64,000 bases of DNA from Mesorhizobium sp. NFR06 (lineage in GTDB: Bacteria > Pseudomonadota > Alphaproteobacteria > Rhizobiales > Rhizobiaceae). Each line of letters opens with the position of its first letter. The stretch's first letter is position 1. A model generated the notes under the pieces. That model saw nothing but the letters and a program-made list of their open reading frames with translations, made no database searches and was not told where the DNA came from. The stretch lies in assembly GCF_900115245.1 (NCBI RefSeq), contig NZ_FOVT01000002.1, positions 475,440-539,439 of the forward strand, given 5' to 3'. The position numbers and the translations under genes are program-made. Shown in pieces: positions 25,118-33,872 of the stretch.

Positions 25118-25935
25118 GCGCTGACGTCCATGACGCGGGCTCCGACCCGGTCGAGGCTGGCGCCGAAATCCTGCGAAGAAAGCATCGCATATTCAACCTC
25201 GCGCGCGCCCTGCATCGGATCGCGCGCCCGCAACGTGGCGTCGACATGGCCCGGATGGCACATGAACAGCCCTTGTTCGGGCAAGGTATCGATCGCGGCG
25301 CGCAGCGTTGAAGCGAATTTCTCCGGCTGCCGCCAGTCATAGATGCCGCAAAGCGGTGTCATGACCCGAAAGCCGGCCCGCTGCATCGATCTGTTGAAGC
25401 CCGCCGCCAGCGTGGCGATCGCCGCGATCTTGGCCGCCGCCGCGTCCAGGCCGGCGAACCCCGGCGCGCCTCGCAGCGCCGGCTTGCGCGCGCTTTCGCC
25501 AAAACGCGCGAGCAACCAATTTCGCACCACGGGAAGAAAATGCACATGCTGGTGCCCGTCGATATAGTCGGGCGGGCCAGCCAGCGCTTCGACGAAGCGG
25601 TCGTGTTGGGCGTCGAGCTCGGCATGAATGTCGCGCTCGTAGATACGCCCGCGCCGCACCGGCAGCGCAAGAGAAGCCAACCCGGGCAGCTTGCCTTGCG
25701 GCGCCAGGCTGGACAGGCCGGTCACGGCGAGCTGATCGGTGAGGGTAAGATGCAACCCGACGGCGGCCCTTCGGCGAAAGGGCCTGATGCGCGCCGCCGC
25801 CTCTTCCCATTCGGGAAAGCCGGTCATGCAGCCGGTTCCGGTCAGGCGACCGCGCTCGATGAGGTCGAGGATCGCGCTCGATACTCCCGGCGCCAGCCCG
25901 TAGTCGTCGGCAATCAGGCGGATCGACCGGGTCAT
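25114..25935 (-). CDS. ChbG/HpnK (YdjC-like) family deacetylase
   Basis: A 273-residue YdjC-fold hydrolase, a family that removes acetyl groups from oligosaccharides (ChbG) or acts on hopanoid-linked sugars (HpnK). Metal-binding residues are visible: D10-D11 in LIADDYG, H62 in GLHLTLT and the H128/H130/H132 cluster in DGHQHVHFLP; CHPGHVD follows near the C terminus. The ATG at 25935 overlaps the glycosyltransferase stop by four bases. In this cassette it probably deacetylates a lipid-linked sugar made by the neighbouring transferases. Confidence 0.85.
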   Translation of the reverse strand: MTRSIRLIADDYGLAPGVSSAILDLIERGRLTGTGCMTGFPEWEEAAARIRPFRRRAAVGLHLTLTDQLAVTGLSSLAPQGKLPGLASLALPVRRGRIYERDIHAELDAQHDRFVEALAGPPDYIDGHQHVHFLPVVRNWLLARFGESARKPALRGAPGFAGLDAAAAKIAAIATLAAGFNRSMQRAGFRVMTPLCGIYDWRQPEKFASTLRAAIDTLPEQGLFMCHPGHVDATLRARDPMQGAREVEYAMLSSQDFGASLDRVGARVMDVSA

Positions 25936-26900
25936 TTGCCGGCAGCGGCCCGCTCGGCGGCGTTGCCGTGGAGGACATCGCGCACGATGTAGACAGGCCG
26001 GTCCTTGCTTTCGCTGAGTGTGACCCAGACATATTCGCCGATCAGGCCAAGCAGCGCCAGGTTGAGGCCGCCCAGCAACACGACGGCGACCATGAGGCTG
26101 GGATAACCGGGCACGGCGATGCCGTAGAACAGCACCTCGAACAGCACCTTCACGCCGTAGGCAAGGCCGGCGAATGCCGCCAGTAGTCCGATGAGGCTGA
26201 TGACGCGCAGCGGGATCACGGAGAACGAAGTGAACCCTTCCAGGGAGAACGCGATCAGGTTGAACCTGCTCCATTTCGACGTGCCGCTGGCGCGGTCTTC
26301 CGGCGAATAAAGCACCGCCTTCTGGCGGAAACCGGCCCAGGCGAACAGCCCCTTGTTGAAGCGCCGCTTGTCGCGCACGCTGGTCAAGGCGCGCGCCACC
26401 GCGCCGCGCATGACGCGGAAGTCCCCGGCATTTTCGGGGATATCGAAACGCTGGCTGCTGTTGATCAGCTTGTAGAAAATCCGCGCCAGTTGGCTGCGTC
26501 GCCAACTCCCCACGCGCCGGTCGTTCTGCGCGTAGACGACGTCGACCTCCGGGTTCCCGACCAGTTCGCCGATCATCTTCAAGCTGATATCCATGGAATG
26601 CTGAAGGTCGGAGTCCATGATCAGCACCATGTCGCCTCGAGAATGATCGAGGCCGGCGAGCACCGCCGCTTCCTTGCCGAAATTGCGGCTGAGCCGCACG
26701 ATTTCCCAGGAGCCCGACAATGCCGCGGCGAACGTCTCGGCGCTGCCGTCACGGCTGCCGTCGTCGACGAGTATCTTGCGGACGGTCATGCCGAATCGCT
26801 CCGCCATGGCCGCCTCGAGCCTGTTGAGCAACGCGACAAACGCAACCGCGGATTCGGCCTCGTTGAAGAATGGCGCGATCACGTCGAGCATCTCAGCCAT
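25932..26900 (-). CDS. GtrB/ArnC-like family 2 glycosyltransferase
   Basis: A 322-residue polyprenyl-phosphate glycosyltransferase. The GT2 domain shows PFFNEAE, DDGS (46-49) and the metal-binding D96-S-D98 in MDSDLQH. Two membrane helices near the C terminus (from about residue 230) match the GtrB/ArnC plan. It would transfer a sugar from a nucleotide donor to undecaprenyl phosphate on the cytoplasmic face. The ATG at 26900 (MAEMLDVIAPF) lies within the end of the upstream gene, an eight-base overlap. Confidence 0.9.
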   Translation of the reverse strand: MAEMLDVIAPFFNEAESAVAFVALLNRLEAAMAERFGMTVRKILVDDGSRDGSAETFAAALSGSWEIVRLSRNFGKEAAVLAGLDHSRGDMVLIMDSDLQHSMDISLKMIGELVGNPEVDVVYAQNDRRVGSWRRSQLARIFYKLINSSQRFDIPENAGDFRVMRGAVARALTSVRDKRRFNKGLFAWAGFRQKAVLYSPEDRASGTSKWSRFNLIAFSLEGFTSFSVIPLRVISLIGLLAAFAGLAYGVKVLFEVLFYGIAVPGYPSLMVAVVLLGGLNLALLGLIGEYVWVTLSESKDRPVYIVRDVLHGNAAERAAAGK

Positions 26901-28059
26901 GCGCGACAGCTCCGGCGACCTGCATCTGTTGTCTGCTCCGCGTCCAGAACCAGCCAATGAGCATGCAGGCAATCATGCTGATGCTGATCGGCCGGAACCA
27001 CGGGTGGAAAACATCGTGCAGGCGGCCATCGACACTGGTCAGTCCGGTAACGAAGAGCAGCGTGGCCAGAAACCAACGCATTGTTCCGGAGCCCGTCTCG
27101 CGCCACAGCAGGGCGATGGAAAGGCCGGCAGGCACTGCCACCATGGCAAAGGTGTTCTGCTCGACCCGCGGATTGAAGACGCACATATAGAACGCCGCGG
27201 TGAGGAAGACGGCGAGCCCGCTGACGTTCGGGCCGAGTCTGCGGTCGAACTGGAGCACCAGCCAAAGGGTGAGCAACGCCGCGACGACGCGCACGATCGT
27301 CGCTTCAAGCTCGGCAAGCGGCATCCCAAGCCTTGCGAAAGGCGCCGTGAAGTCGGCCGGGACGAAGGGGCCGGTTGGATCGATCGTCATCGACGTCAGC
27401 ATCCGGAAAAAATCATGGTACTGGGCATTGATGTAGTCGGTGGGCGCGAAGCCATAGGGGATGGCGAGCGCGAAAAGGACCGCCAGTACCAGCACTGGTA
27501 TCAGCCACGGACGCAGCGCTCCCGCCAGGAGCAGCATGATGATCGCCGTGGGCTTGGCGATGACCGCAAGCGTGGCCCAAAAGAAGCTTTCAGCCCGGCG
27601 CCCCTCGAGCGCCGATAGCGTGAGAAGCCAGCAGGCTCCGGTCAGCAGGATAGTTGCCTGGCCGTTGCGAAGCGCCGCCAGCGTCACCGGCAAGGCAAGG
27701 AAGAGACCGAAGGACAGCAGCCATGTCTGCTCCTGGCAGCCGACCTTGCGCACCTGACGCATCGTGGCAAAGGTGAGCACCCCAAAGCCAAACGCGTGCC
27801 ATAGGATATTGCCCAGATGCGGCCCGAGCTTCAGCAGGGGAACGTAGAGTACCGCGAAGGCGGGGGCGTACAGATAGCCCATGGCGGCTTGGACCTGATA
27901 CAGCGGTTGGCGGCTCAGAAAGGCCTCACTGCCATTCCTATAGATATGGACCACCGACCGCGTATTGGGCGACCACAGCACCAGGCCGAGCACAGCCAAA
28001 AACGACCCGACCCACAGCCAAAACCCCAAACGGTCGAAAACCGGCTTGGAAATCGTCAT
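26893..28059 (-). CDS. GT87-like multispanning glycosyltransferase (DUF2029-type)
   Basis: A 388-residue protein with about ten hydrophobic segments, resembling GT-C/GT87 transferases that use polyprenyl-phosphate sugars in the periplasm. A long first loop after helix 1 contains the polar run NGSEAFLSRQPLYQ. It is the first gene of the four-gene cassette and plays the part of the variable, target-specific transferase in gtr systems. The ATG at 28059 (MTISKPVFDRLG) is chosen over an earlier in-frame ATG because the family begins near its first helix. The acceptor is unknown. Confidence 0.75.
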   Translation of the reverse strand: MTISKPVFDRLGFWLWVGSFLAVLGLVLWSPNTRSVVHIYRNGSEAFLSRQPLYQVQAAMGYLYAPAFAVLYVPLLKLGPHLGNILWHAFGFGVLTFATMRQVRKVGCQEQTWLLSFGLFLALPVTLAALRNGQATILLTGACWLLTLSALEGRRAESFFWATLAVIAKPTAIIMLLLAGALRPWLIPVLVLAVLFALAIPYGFAPTDYINAQYHDFFRMLTSMTIDPTGPFVPADFTAPFARLGMPLAELEATIVRVVAALLTLWLVLQFDRRLGPNVSGLAVFLTAAFYMCVFNPRVEQNTFAMVAVPAGLSIALLWRETGSGTMRWFLATLLFVTGLTSVDGRLHDVFHPWFRPISISMIACMLIGWFWTRSRQQMQVAGAVAHG

Positions 28060-28179
28060 CGAACGCCCCACGCAATGTTCGAGGATCAGTTGAGCACCGT
28101 CCCGGCATTTTGATGGCGAGCGGCATATCATGGCAAAAACGGCACGTGCTAGCTGCCGCCAAGCCTCTGCCGGTCGATA

Positions 28180-29217
28180 TCACGGTTTTATAAACACCTT
28201 TCCGTTGGGCTTGGCGAGTTCGTCCGGCAGTCGCGCCATCGCCTCGTCCAGCGGCACGACCGCCGTGACGTCGGTCGACCAGCGTCCGTCGGAAAAGCGC
28301 TTCTGCGCTTCCAGCACCGCCGGCCCAAGCCTGTCGCGCAACTGGCGCATCCATTCGGTCAGCCAGAAGCCTTCGACGCGCTTGTGTTGGAAGATCAGTT
28401 GGCCGGGCTCGCGGATCACCGTCGGCTCGGCGTCGAGCCGGCCGTAGACGATCCAGCGCGCGCGCTTCGGCATGGCGTTGAAGATAGTCGAAGCCAGCGG
28501 GCCGGTGACCGCGTCGAGGAAGATGCGCGGCTGCTCGGCCTTCATCGTCTCGCGCAGAGCGGCCTCGAAATCCGTCGCCTTCTCGTTGAGTACATGGGCG
28601 GCGCCGAGGTCCCTCAGCACGGGGATCTGCTCGTCCCGGCGCACGGTGACGATCGGCCGAAAACCTTGCTCCTTCGCGAGGCTGATGACCAGCTTGCAGA
28701 GCTGGCTGGCGCCGGCGGTCATGATGAAGGCCTTTTCGCCCTCCTGTTTGACGATGTCGAACATGGCCAAAGCGGTCAGCGGATTGACGATCATCGCAGC
28801 ACCGTCCTCGTCGCGCACCGTGTCAATGAGCGGAATGCAGGACGCGGCCTCGGCAACCGCGTAATCCGCCCATGCTCCCCAGTTCGATACGCCGGTGGTA
28901 AAGGCGACGCGCTTGCCGGCAAGGCTGCTGGCATAGGCGTCATCGCCCGTGGCGACGACGATGCCGACGCCTTCGAAACCCGCCGGCCGGCCCTTGACGC
29001 GCGGCTGGCCGTACTGGCCCTTGATGAAGGCGACGTCGGACGGGTTGACCGAGGCGAGGCTGACCTTGACCAGCGCCTGCGTCGGACCGGGCACGGGCAC
29101 GGCAATGCTGCCGGGCTGGAGATAAGGCTCCGTTGCTTCCAGCGCGCCAGGCGAAGGCGTCCTGGTATAGCCCTCGCCGACAAGCAGCAAACCCTTCATT
29201 TCGGACGGAAGCGTCAT
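28180..29217 (-). CDS. Zinc-type alcohol dehydrogenase / quinone oxidoreductase-like protein
   Basis: A 345-residue MDR-superfamily oxidoreductase. The N-terminal GroES-like fold shows VNPSDVAFIKGQYG and GFEGVGIVVATG. The Rossmann part has TAGASQLCKLVISLAKEQGF. No structural zinc cysteines are visible, so it is closer to the quinone reductase or enoyl reductase branch. It starts five bases after the acyl-CoA dehydrogenase stop and is co-transcribed with it. A role as reductase or dehydrogenase of the acid or alcohol handled by the cluster is plausible. Confidence 0.8.
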   Translation of the reverse strand: MTLPSEMKGLLLVGEGYTRTPSPGALEATEPYLQPGSIAVPVPGPTQALVKVSLASVNPSDVAFIKGQYGQPRVKGRPAGFEGVGIVVATGDDAYASSLAGKRVAFTTGVSNWGAWADYAVAEAASCIPLIDTVRDEDGAAMIVNPLTALAMFDIVKQEGEKAFIMTAGASQLCKLVISLAKEQGFRPIVTVRRDEQIPVLRDLGAAHVLNEKATDFEAALRETMKAEQPRIFLDAVTGPLASTIFNAMPKRARWIVYGRLDAEPTVIREPGQLIFQHKRVEGFWLTEWMRQLRDRLGPAVLEAQKRFSDGRWSTDVTAVVPLDEAMARLPDELAKPNGKVFIKP

Positions 29218-29222
29218 CGCGG

Positions 29223-30464
29223 TCAGACCCGTTCCTGCGTGTATTTTTTGAGTTCCGAGCGCGCCACCTGCCGCCGGTGCACCGCGTCCGGCCCATCGGC
29301 CAGCCGCAGCGTCCTCAAATGCGTCCACGAGCGCGCCAGCGGCGTATCCTGGCTGATGCCCTGCGCGCCGAACATCTGCACCGCCTCGTCGGTGACTTTG
29401 AGCGCGACGCGCGGCGCGATCACCTTGATCTGGCTGATCCAGGGCGCCGCGGCGCGCGCATCGCCCTGGTCGATCATCCAAGCCGCCTTGAGGCACAGCA
29501 GCCGCGCCATCTCGATCTCCATCCGGCATTCGGCGATGACGTCGAAATTGGCGCCGAGCTTGGCCAGCGGCTGGCCGAAGGCCTCGCGCCGCACCGAGCG
29601 CTGGCACAGCATCTCCAGCGCCATCTCGGCCTGACCGATGGCGCGCATGCAGTGATGGATGCGGCCGGGCCCGAGCCGCCCCTGCGCGATCTCGAAACCC
29701 CTGCCCTCGCCGAGGATCAAGTTCGCCGCCGGCACCCGAACATTCTCGAACCGCAAATGCATATGGCCGTGCGGCGCGTCGTCGTCGCCATAGACCTGCA
29801 TTGGCCGCAGCTTGGCGATGCCCTTGCTGTCGGAAGGCACCAGGATCATCGAATGCCGGCGATGCTGCGGCTCCTCTTCCGATCCGGTCCTCACCATGAC
29901 GATATAGATGGCGCAGCGCGGATCGCCGGCGCCCGACGCCCACCATTTCTCGCCGTTGAGCATATAGTCGTCGCCCCGCCGCTCGCAGCGCATCGAAATA
30001 TTGGTCGCATCCGAGGAGGCGACGTCCGGTTCGGTCATCAGATAGGCCGAGCGTATCCGGCCTTCGAGCAGCGGCTCCAGCCACTCCCGCTTATGCGCTT
30101 CCGAGCCGTAGCGCTCCAGCACCTCCATGTTGCCGGTGTCCGGCGCCGAGCAGTTGAAGGTTTCGGCGCCGAGATGCGCCTTGCCCATCTCTTCCGCCAG
30201 ATAGGCGTATTCGACGGTGGAAAGACCGTAGCCGCGCTTGGAATCGGTCAGCCAGAAATTCCACAGCCCGCGCTCTCGCGCCGTCTTCTTCAAGCCTTCC
30301 AGGATCTCCGTCTGCCTGGCCGTATAGGCCCAGCGGTCGCCGCCCTTGCCGACTTCGGCGAGGAACGCTTCGCCGAGCGGCGCAATCTCATCGCGCACCA
30401 TCGCCGCCACGCGCTGATGGATTGGCTTGAGCCGCTCGGTCATGCCGAGATTCATATCCGCCAT
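29223..30464 (-). CDS. Acyl-CoA dehydrogenase, ACAD10/11-like
   Basis: A 413-residue flavoprotein. Recognisable are the N-terminal helical part, the FAD-contacting YLMTEPDVASSDATN, NGEKWWASGAGD and the C-terminal RTLRLADGPDAVHRRQVA. The last is typical of the ACAD10/ACAD11 group rather than ordinary fatty-acid dehydrogenases. Enzymes of this group, with a kinase partner, convert 4-hydroxyacyl-CoA to enoyl-CoA through a phosphorylated intermediate. The kinase-like gene lies across a divergent promoter at 31916. The start MADMNLGMTERL at 30464 fits the family. Confidence 0.9.
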   Translation of the reverse strand: MADMNLGMTERLKPIHQRVAAMVRDEIAPLGEAFLAEVGKGGDRWAYTARQTEILEGLKKTARERGLWNFWLTDSKRGYGLSTVEYAYLAEEMGKAHLGAETFNCSAPDTGNMEVLERYGSEAHKREWLEPLLEGRIRSAYLMTEPDVASSDATNISMRCERRGDDYMLNGEKWWASGAGDPRCAIYIVMVRTGSEEEPQHRRHSMILVPSDSKGIAKLRPMQVYGDDDAPHGHMHLRFENVRVPAANLILGEGRGFEIAQGRLGPGRIHHCMRAIGQAEMALEMLCQRSVRREAFGQPLAKLGANFDVIAECRMEIEMARLLCLKAAWMIDQGDARAAAPWISQIKVIAPRVALKVTDEAVQMFGAQGISQDTPLARSWTHLRTLRLADGPDAVHRRQVARSELKKYTQERV

Positions 30465-30572
30465 CGCTTCCGGCCCTTCCGAAGATAAATCTTTACCCGT
30501 CGCAAGGATGACCGTACTTCGGCTAGCCTTGTCAACGCGAGTCCCCCGCCGGGGAGAATGCGGAGGAATGCG

Positions 30573-31388
30573 ATGAGCTATCTGGACAAGTTGTTCTCGG
30601 TCGCCGGCAAGACCGCGCTGGTGACGGGTGCGGCGACGGGCATCGGCCGCATGGTGGCGACCGGGCTGGTGCGCGCCGGCGCCCAGGTGATGATCGCCTC
30701 GCGCAAGGGCGAGGACTGCGTGAAGGTCGCCAACGAATTGAACGCGGCCGGCGGCTCCGGCCATGCTGAGGGCTTCGCCGGCGACGTGTCCAGCGAAGCC
30801 GGCATCGCGGCCCTTGTCGCCGAGGTCAAGTCGCGCACGCAGCGCCTGCACATCCTGGTCAACAATGCCGGCATTTCCTGGGGCGCGCCGCTGCAGGAGT
30901 TCCCCTACCACGCCTGGGCCAAGGTTTTCGGCGTCAACGTCACCGCCGTCTTTCACCTGACACGGGAGCTGCTGCCGCTGCTCGACGCCGCCGCCAGCGA
31001 CGAGGATCCGGCCCGCGTGATCAATCTTGGCTCGGTGATGGGCACCCAGCCGTTGGCCGACGACGCCTATTCCTACGCTGCCTCCAAAGCGGCGGTGCAT
31101 CATCTGACGCGCACGCTGGCGATCGAGTTCGCCGCGCGCCGCATCACCGTCAACGCGTTTGCCCCCGGTCCTTTCCAGAGCCGGATGACAGCATTTGCCA
31201 CCGCGACCGAGGAGCAGGCGAAACATGTCGGCAACAACGTTCCGCTCGGCCGCATCGGCGTAGCGGATGACATTGCCGGCGCAACGCTTTATCTGTGCAG
31301 CCGTGCCGGCAGCTATGTCACCGGCGCCATCCTGCCGATCGACGGCGGCCAGTCGGTGCAGCATGGGATGACGTTGTTCAAGGAATAA
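30573..31388 (+). CDS. Short-chain dehydrogenase/reductase (acyl-CoA cluster)
   Basis: A 271-residue SDR. The cofactor motif TGAATGIG is at the N terminus, NNAG in the middle, and the catalytic YSYAASKAAVH in the second half. The ATG at 30573 follows GGAGG. It is the first gene of the plus-strand operon SDR-MaoC-kinase, divergent from the acyl-CoA dehydrogenase. It probably acts as a 3-hydroxyacyl or 4-oxoacyl reductase/dehydrogenase of the pathway. Confidence 0.9.
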   Translation: MSYLDKLFSVAGKTALVTGAATGIGRMVATGLVRAGAQVMIASRKGEDCVKVANELNAAGGSGHAEGFAGDVSSEAGIAALVAEVKSRTQRLHILVNNAGISWGAPLQEFPYHAWAKVFGVNVTAVFHLTRELLPLLDAAASDEDPARVINLGSVMGTQPLADDAYSYAASKAAVHHLTRTLAIEFAARRITVNAFAPGPFQSRMTAFATATEEQAKHVGNNVPLGRIGVADDIAGATLYLCSRAGSYVTGAILPIDGGQSVQHGMTLFKE

Positions 31389-31439
31389 GCGCCCGGTAAA
31401 AGGAAACCTAGTCCGGGCCGGGGTGCGGAGGACATCAGC

Positions 31440-31919
31440 GTGGAACCGATCAGTCTCGATACGCTTCTGGCAAGCGTCGGCAAGGAGGTCGGCGTCTCGC
31501 CCTGGCGAACGGTGACGCAGCGCATGATCGACCAGTTCGCCGATGCCACCGACGATCACCAGTTCATCCACTGCGATCCGGAGCGCGCCAGGCAGGAGAC
31601 GCCGTTCGGCGGCACCATCGCGCATGGCTTTTTGTCGCTGTCGCTGCTGTCGGCGATGACCTTCGAGACAATGCCACCGCTCGAAAATGGCAAGATGGGC
31701 GTCAACCATGGCTTCGACACGTTGCGCTTTCTCGCCCCGGTGAAGACGGGTTCGCGCATCCGCACCCGTTTCGTGCTGGCCGACGTCAAGGTGAGGCCCT
31801 CCGGCTGGGTCCAGACGGCGCATGACGTGACCATCGAGATCGAGGGTTCCAAAAAGCCCGCCCTGACGGCCCGCTGGCTGACACTGACCTTGCTTGAGCG
31901 CCAGCCCGAGACCGCATGA
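31440..31919 (+). CDS. MaoC family (R)-specific enoyl-CoA hydratase, GTG start
   Basis: A 159-residue hotdog-fold hydratase. The catalytic Asp-His pair is in ATDDHQFIHCDPERA, followed by GTIAHGFLSLSL, characteristic of MaoC-type hydratases. The GTG at 31440 follows GGAGG at 31427-31431, which decides the start. It overlaps the next gene by four bases (ATGA). Its role would be hydration of an enoyl-CoA, the product expected from the dehydrogenase-kinase pair. Confidence 0.85.
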   Translation: MEPISLDTLLASVGKEVGVSPWRTVTQRMIDQFADATDDHQFIHCDPERARQETPFGGTIAHGFLSLSLLSAMTFETMPPLENGKMGVNHGFDTLRFLAPVKTGSRIRTRFVLADVKVRPSGWVQTAHDVTIEIEGSKKPALTARWLTLTLLERQPETA

Positions 31920-32974
31920 GCGGCGACGCCAATGCCTCGGACAAGTCGGCGCCCGCGCTCGACAAGTCGGCGCTAGCGCCCTATCTCGAGGTGCATATTC
32001 CGGGTTTTGCCGGGCTTTCCGCCATTGAGAAGTTCAAGTCCGGACAGTCCAATCCAACCTATCTCTTGACCGCCGCCAGCGGCCGCTACGTGCTGCGTGC
32101 CAAGCCGCCGGGACAGTTGTTGAAATCCGCGCATCAGGTCGACCGCGAATTCCGGGTGATGCAGGCCCTTGCCGGCACTTCCGTGCCGGTGCCGCGGATG
32201 CTGCATCTTTCAGGCGAGGGCACGCCGATCGGCCGCATGTTCTATGTCATGGAATATCTCGACGGCCGCATCTTTTGGGATCCGTCCCTGCCCGACGCCT
32301 CGGGCAATGACGAGCGCGCCGCGATTTATGATGCCATGAATGCCACGCTGGCCGTCTTGCACGATGTCGATGTGGAAGCCGTCGGTCTCGGCGATTTCGG
32401 CAGGTCCGGCAGCTATTTCGAGCGCCAGCTCGCCCGCTGGACCAGCCAGTACCATGCCTCCGAAACCGGAACCATCGCCGACATGGACCGGCTGATTGGG
32501 TGGCTCGAAACGCATATGCCGGCCGACGACGGCCGCGTTTCGCTCGTCCATGGCGACTATCGGCTGGACAACATGATGTTCGCGCCAGATGCGCCGAAGG
32601 TCATAGCGGTGCTCGACTGGGAACTGTCGACGCTCGGCCACCCCTTCGCCGACCTCGCCTATCAATGCATGCAATGGCGTCTGCCGCATGCCTCGGGCTT
32701 TCGCGGCCTTGGCGGCGTCGACCGAGCGGCGATCGGCTTGCCCTCCGAGGAAGCCTATGTCGCGGCCTATTGCCGTCGGCGCGGCATCGACAGCATCGGC
32801 AACTGGACTTTCTTCCTCGCCTTCTCCTTCTTCCGGCTGGCGGCGATCTGCCAGGGCGTCTATCGCCGCGCGCTGGACGGCAATGCTTCCAACCCTGAAA
32901 AGGCAAAGACCTATGGCGAAGCGGTGAAGCTGCTTGCCGCGCTTGCGGTGGACCTGATCAGCGGGAAGAACTGA
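31916..32974 (+). CDS. APH/ACAD11-type kinase (phosphotransferase family)
   Basis: A 352-residue protein kinase-like/aminoglycoside phosphotransferase fold enzyme. The catalytic loop LVHGDYRLDNMMF and the Mg-binding VLDWELSTLGHPFADLAY are intact, and GQSNPTYLL marks the nucleotide loop. This sequence type is the one fused to acyl-CoA dehydrogenase in eukaryotic ACAD10/11, and the one found as separate kinase subunits in bacterial levulinate pathways, where it phosphorylates 4-hydroxyacyl-CoA. Here it is a separate gene of the same cluster as an ACAD11-like dehydrogenase. Confidence 0.85.
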   Translation: MSGDANASDKSAPALDKSALAPYLEVHIPGFAGLSAIEKFKSGQSNPTYLLTAASGRYVLRAKPPGQLLKSAHQVDREFRVMQALAGTSVPVPRMLHLSGEGTPIGRMFYVMEYLDGRIFWDPSLPDASGNDERAAIYDAMNATLAVLHDVDVEAVGLGDFGRSGSYFERQLARWTSQYHASETGTIADMDRLIGWLETHMPADDGRVSLVHGDYRLDNMMFAPDAPKVIAVLDWELSTLGHPFADLAYQCMQWRLPHASGFRGLGGVDRAAIGLPSEEAYVAAYCRRRGIDSIGNWTFFLAFSFFRLAAICQGVYRRALDGNASNPEKAKTYGEAVKLLAALAVDLISGKN

Positions 32975-33061
32975 ACGTAGCGGAACCGGAACGCTCTCTT
33001 GTCCGTTTCCGTACAGCGTATATAATTTCATCAGGCAACCAATCATAAAGGCAGGCAGACA

Positions 33062-33706
33062 TTGGCGCTGAGCGTTCAGAAACGCCGCGAAAAACAAAAG
33101 GCTGAACTTCGCTCCGAACTGGTCGCCGCGGCTCACAAGCTGGTGCAGGAAGAGGGCTATGAAGGCCTGACCATCCGCAAGCTTGCCAAGCGCGTCGGCT
33201 ATGCACCGATGTCCGTCTACTCCTATTTCGCGGACAAGCAGGACATCCTGTTCGCGCTCGCCGAAGACGCCTTCGAGACGCTCGCCCGGCGCATCGAGGA
33301 GCATCCCTCTGATGACCCGATCGAGGCGCTGCGCGCGGTGATGACCGAATATGCCGCTTTCGGGCTCGGCAATCCCAATGAATACCGCACCGTCTTCATG
33401 ACAGAGAAGACCAAGCTGCCGGAAGGCCGCAGCTACGAGGAGATGGAAGAGGGCAACCCGGCGATGAAGGTGCTGATCAAAAGGGTCGAGGCCTGCGTCG
33501 CCGCCGGTAAGCTCAAGGGCGACCCCCGCGCCATCGCCACCATGCTGTGGACCGTCGGCCACGGCACGATCTCGCTGCTGATCACCTTCCCCTTCTATCC
33601 GTTCGGCGACCCCCAGGCCTATGTGAAGCGCATGTGCGACTTCATGCTGGCTTCATTGTCTGCGCAGGACATACCCCCGCTCACGGAAACACCCGTCAAC
33701 TGCTGA
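33062..33706 (+). CDS. TetR family regulator, TTG start
   Basis: A 214-residue regulator. The N-terminal helix-turn-helix is TIRKLAKRVGYAPMSVYSYFADKQDILFAL, typical of TetR repressors, and residues 70-210 form a helical ligand pocket. No ATG lies close by; the TTG at 33062 follows AAAGGCAGG and is the best start. It is directly downstream of the acyl-CoA cluster and probably controls it, with a CoA thioester as the likely inducer. GTAC palindromes downstream and a GTACAGCGTA upstream are candidate operators. Confidence 0.85.
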   Translation: MALSVQKRREKQKAELRSELVAAAHKLVQEEGYEGLTIRKLAKRVGYAPMSVYSYFADKQDILFALAEDAFETLARRIEEHPSDDPIEALRAVMTEYAAFGLGNPNEYRTVFMTEKTKLPEGRSYEEMEEGNPAMKVLIKRVEACVAAGKLKGDPRAIATMLWTVGHGTISLLITFPFYPFGDPQAYVKRMCDFMLASLSAQDIPPLTETPVNC

Positions 33707-33783
33707 TCGGCTATCTCTGGCCGTTTTCGTTCATTGATCGCTTGATCCGCGGCCGCGAATTCCTACCTTCAAAAAAATTTGTC

Positions 33784-33854
33784 GTACGCGTACAAAATTA
33801 CTTCTTGTATTCAGCTTCTGTTAACCGTATATGTACGTTGTATTGTACATGTAC
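33784..33854. promoter_or_regulatory. AT-rich promoter region with paired GTAC palindromes
   Basis: Two 10-bp palindromes of the form GTAC-NN-GTAC occur: GTACGCGTAC at 33784-33793 and GTACATGTAC at 33845-33854. An extra inverted pair, ATGTAC (33831-33836) and GTACAT (33845-33850), is present. A related GTACAGCGTA lies at 33011-33020, before the TetR gene. This composition is unlike its GC-rich surroundings. Operator sites for the upstream TetR protein are plausible; binding is inferred. Confidence 0.4.
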
Positions 33855-33872
33855 GGAAGACTGGAGACGGAA

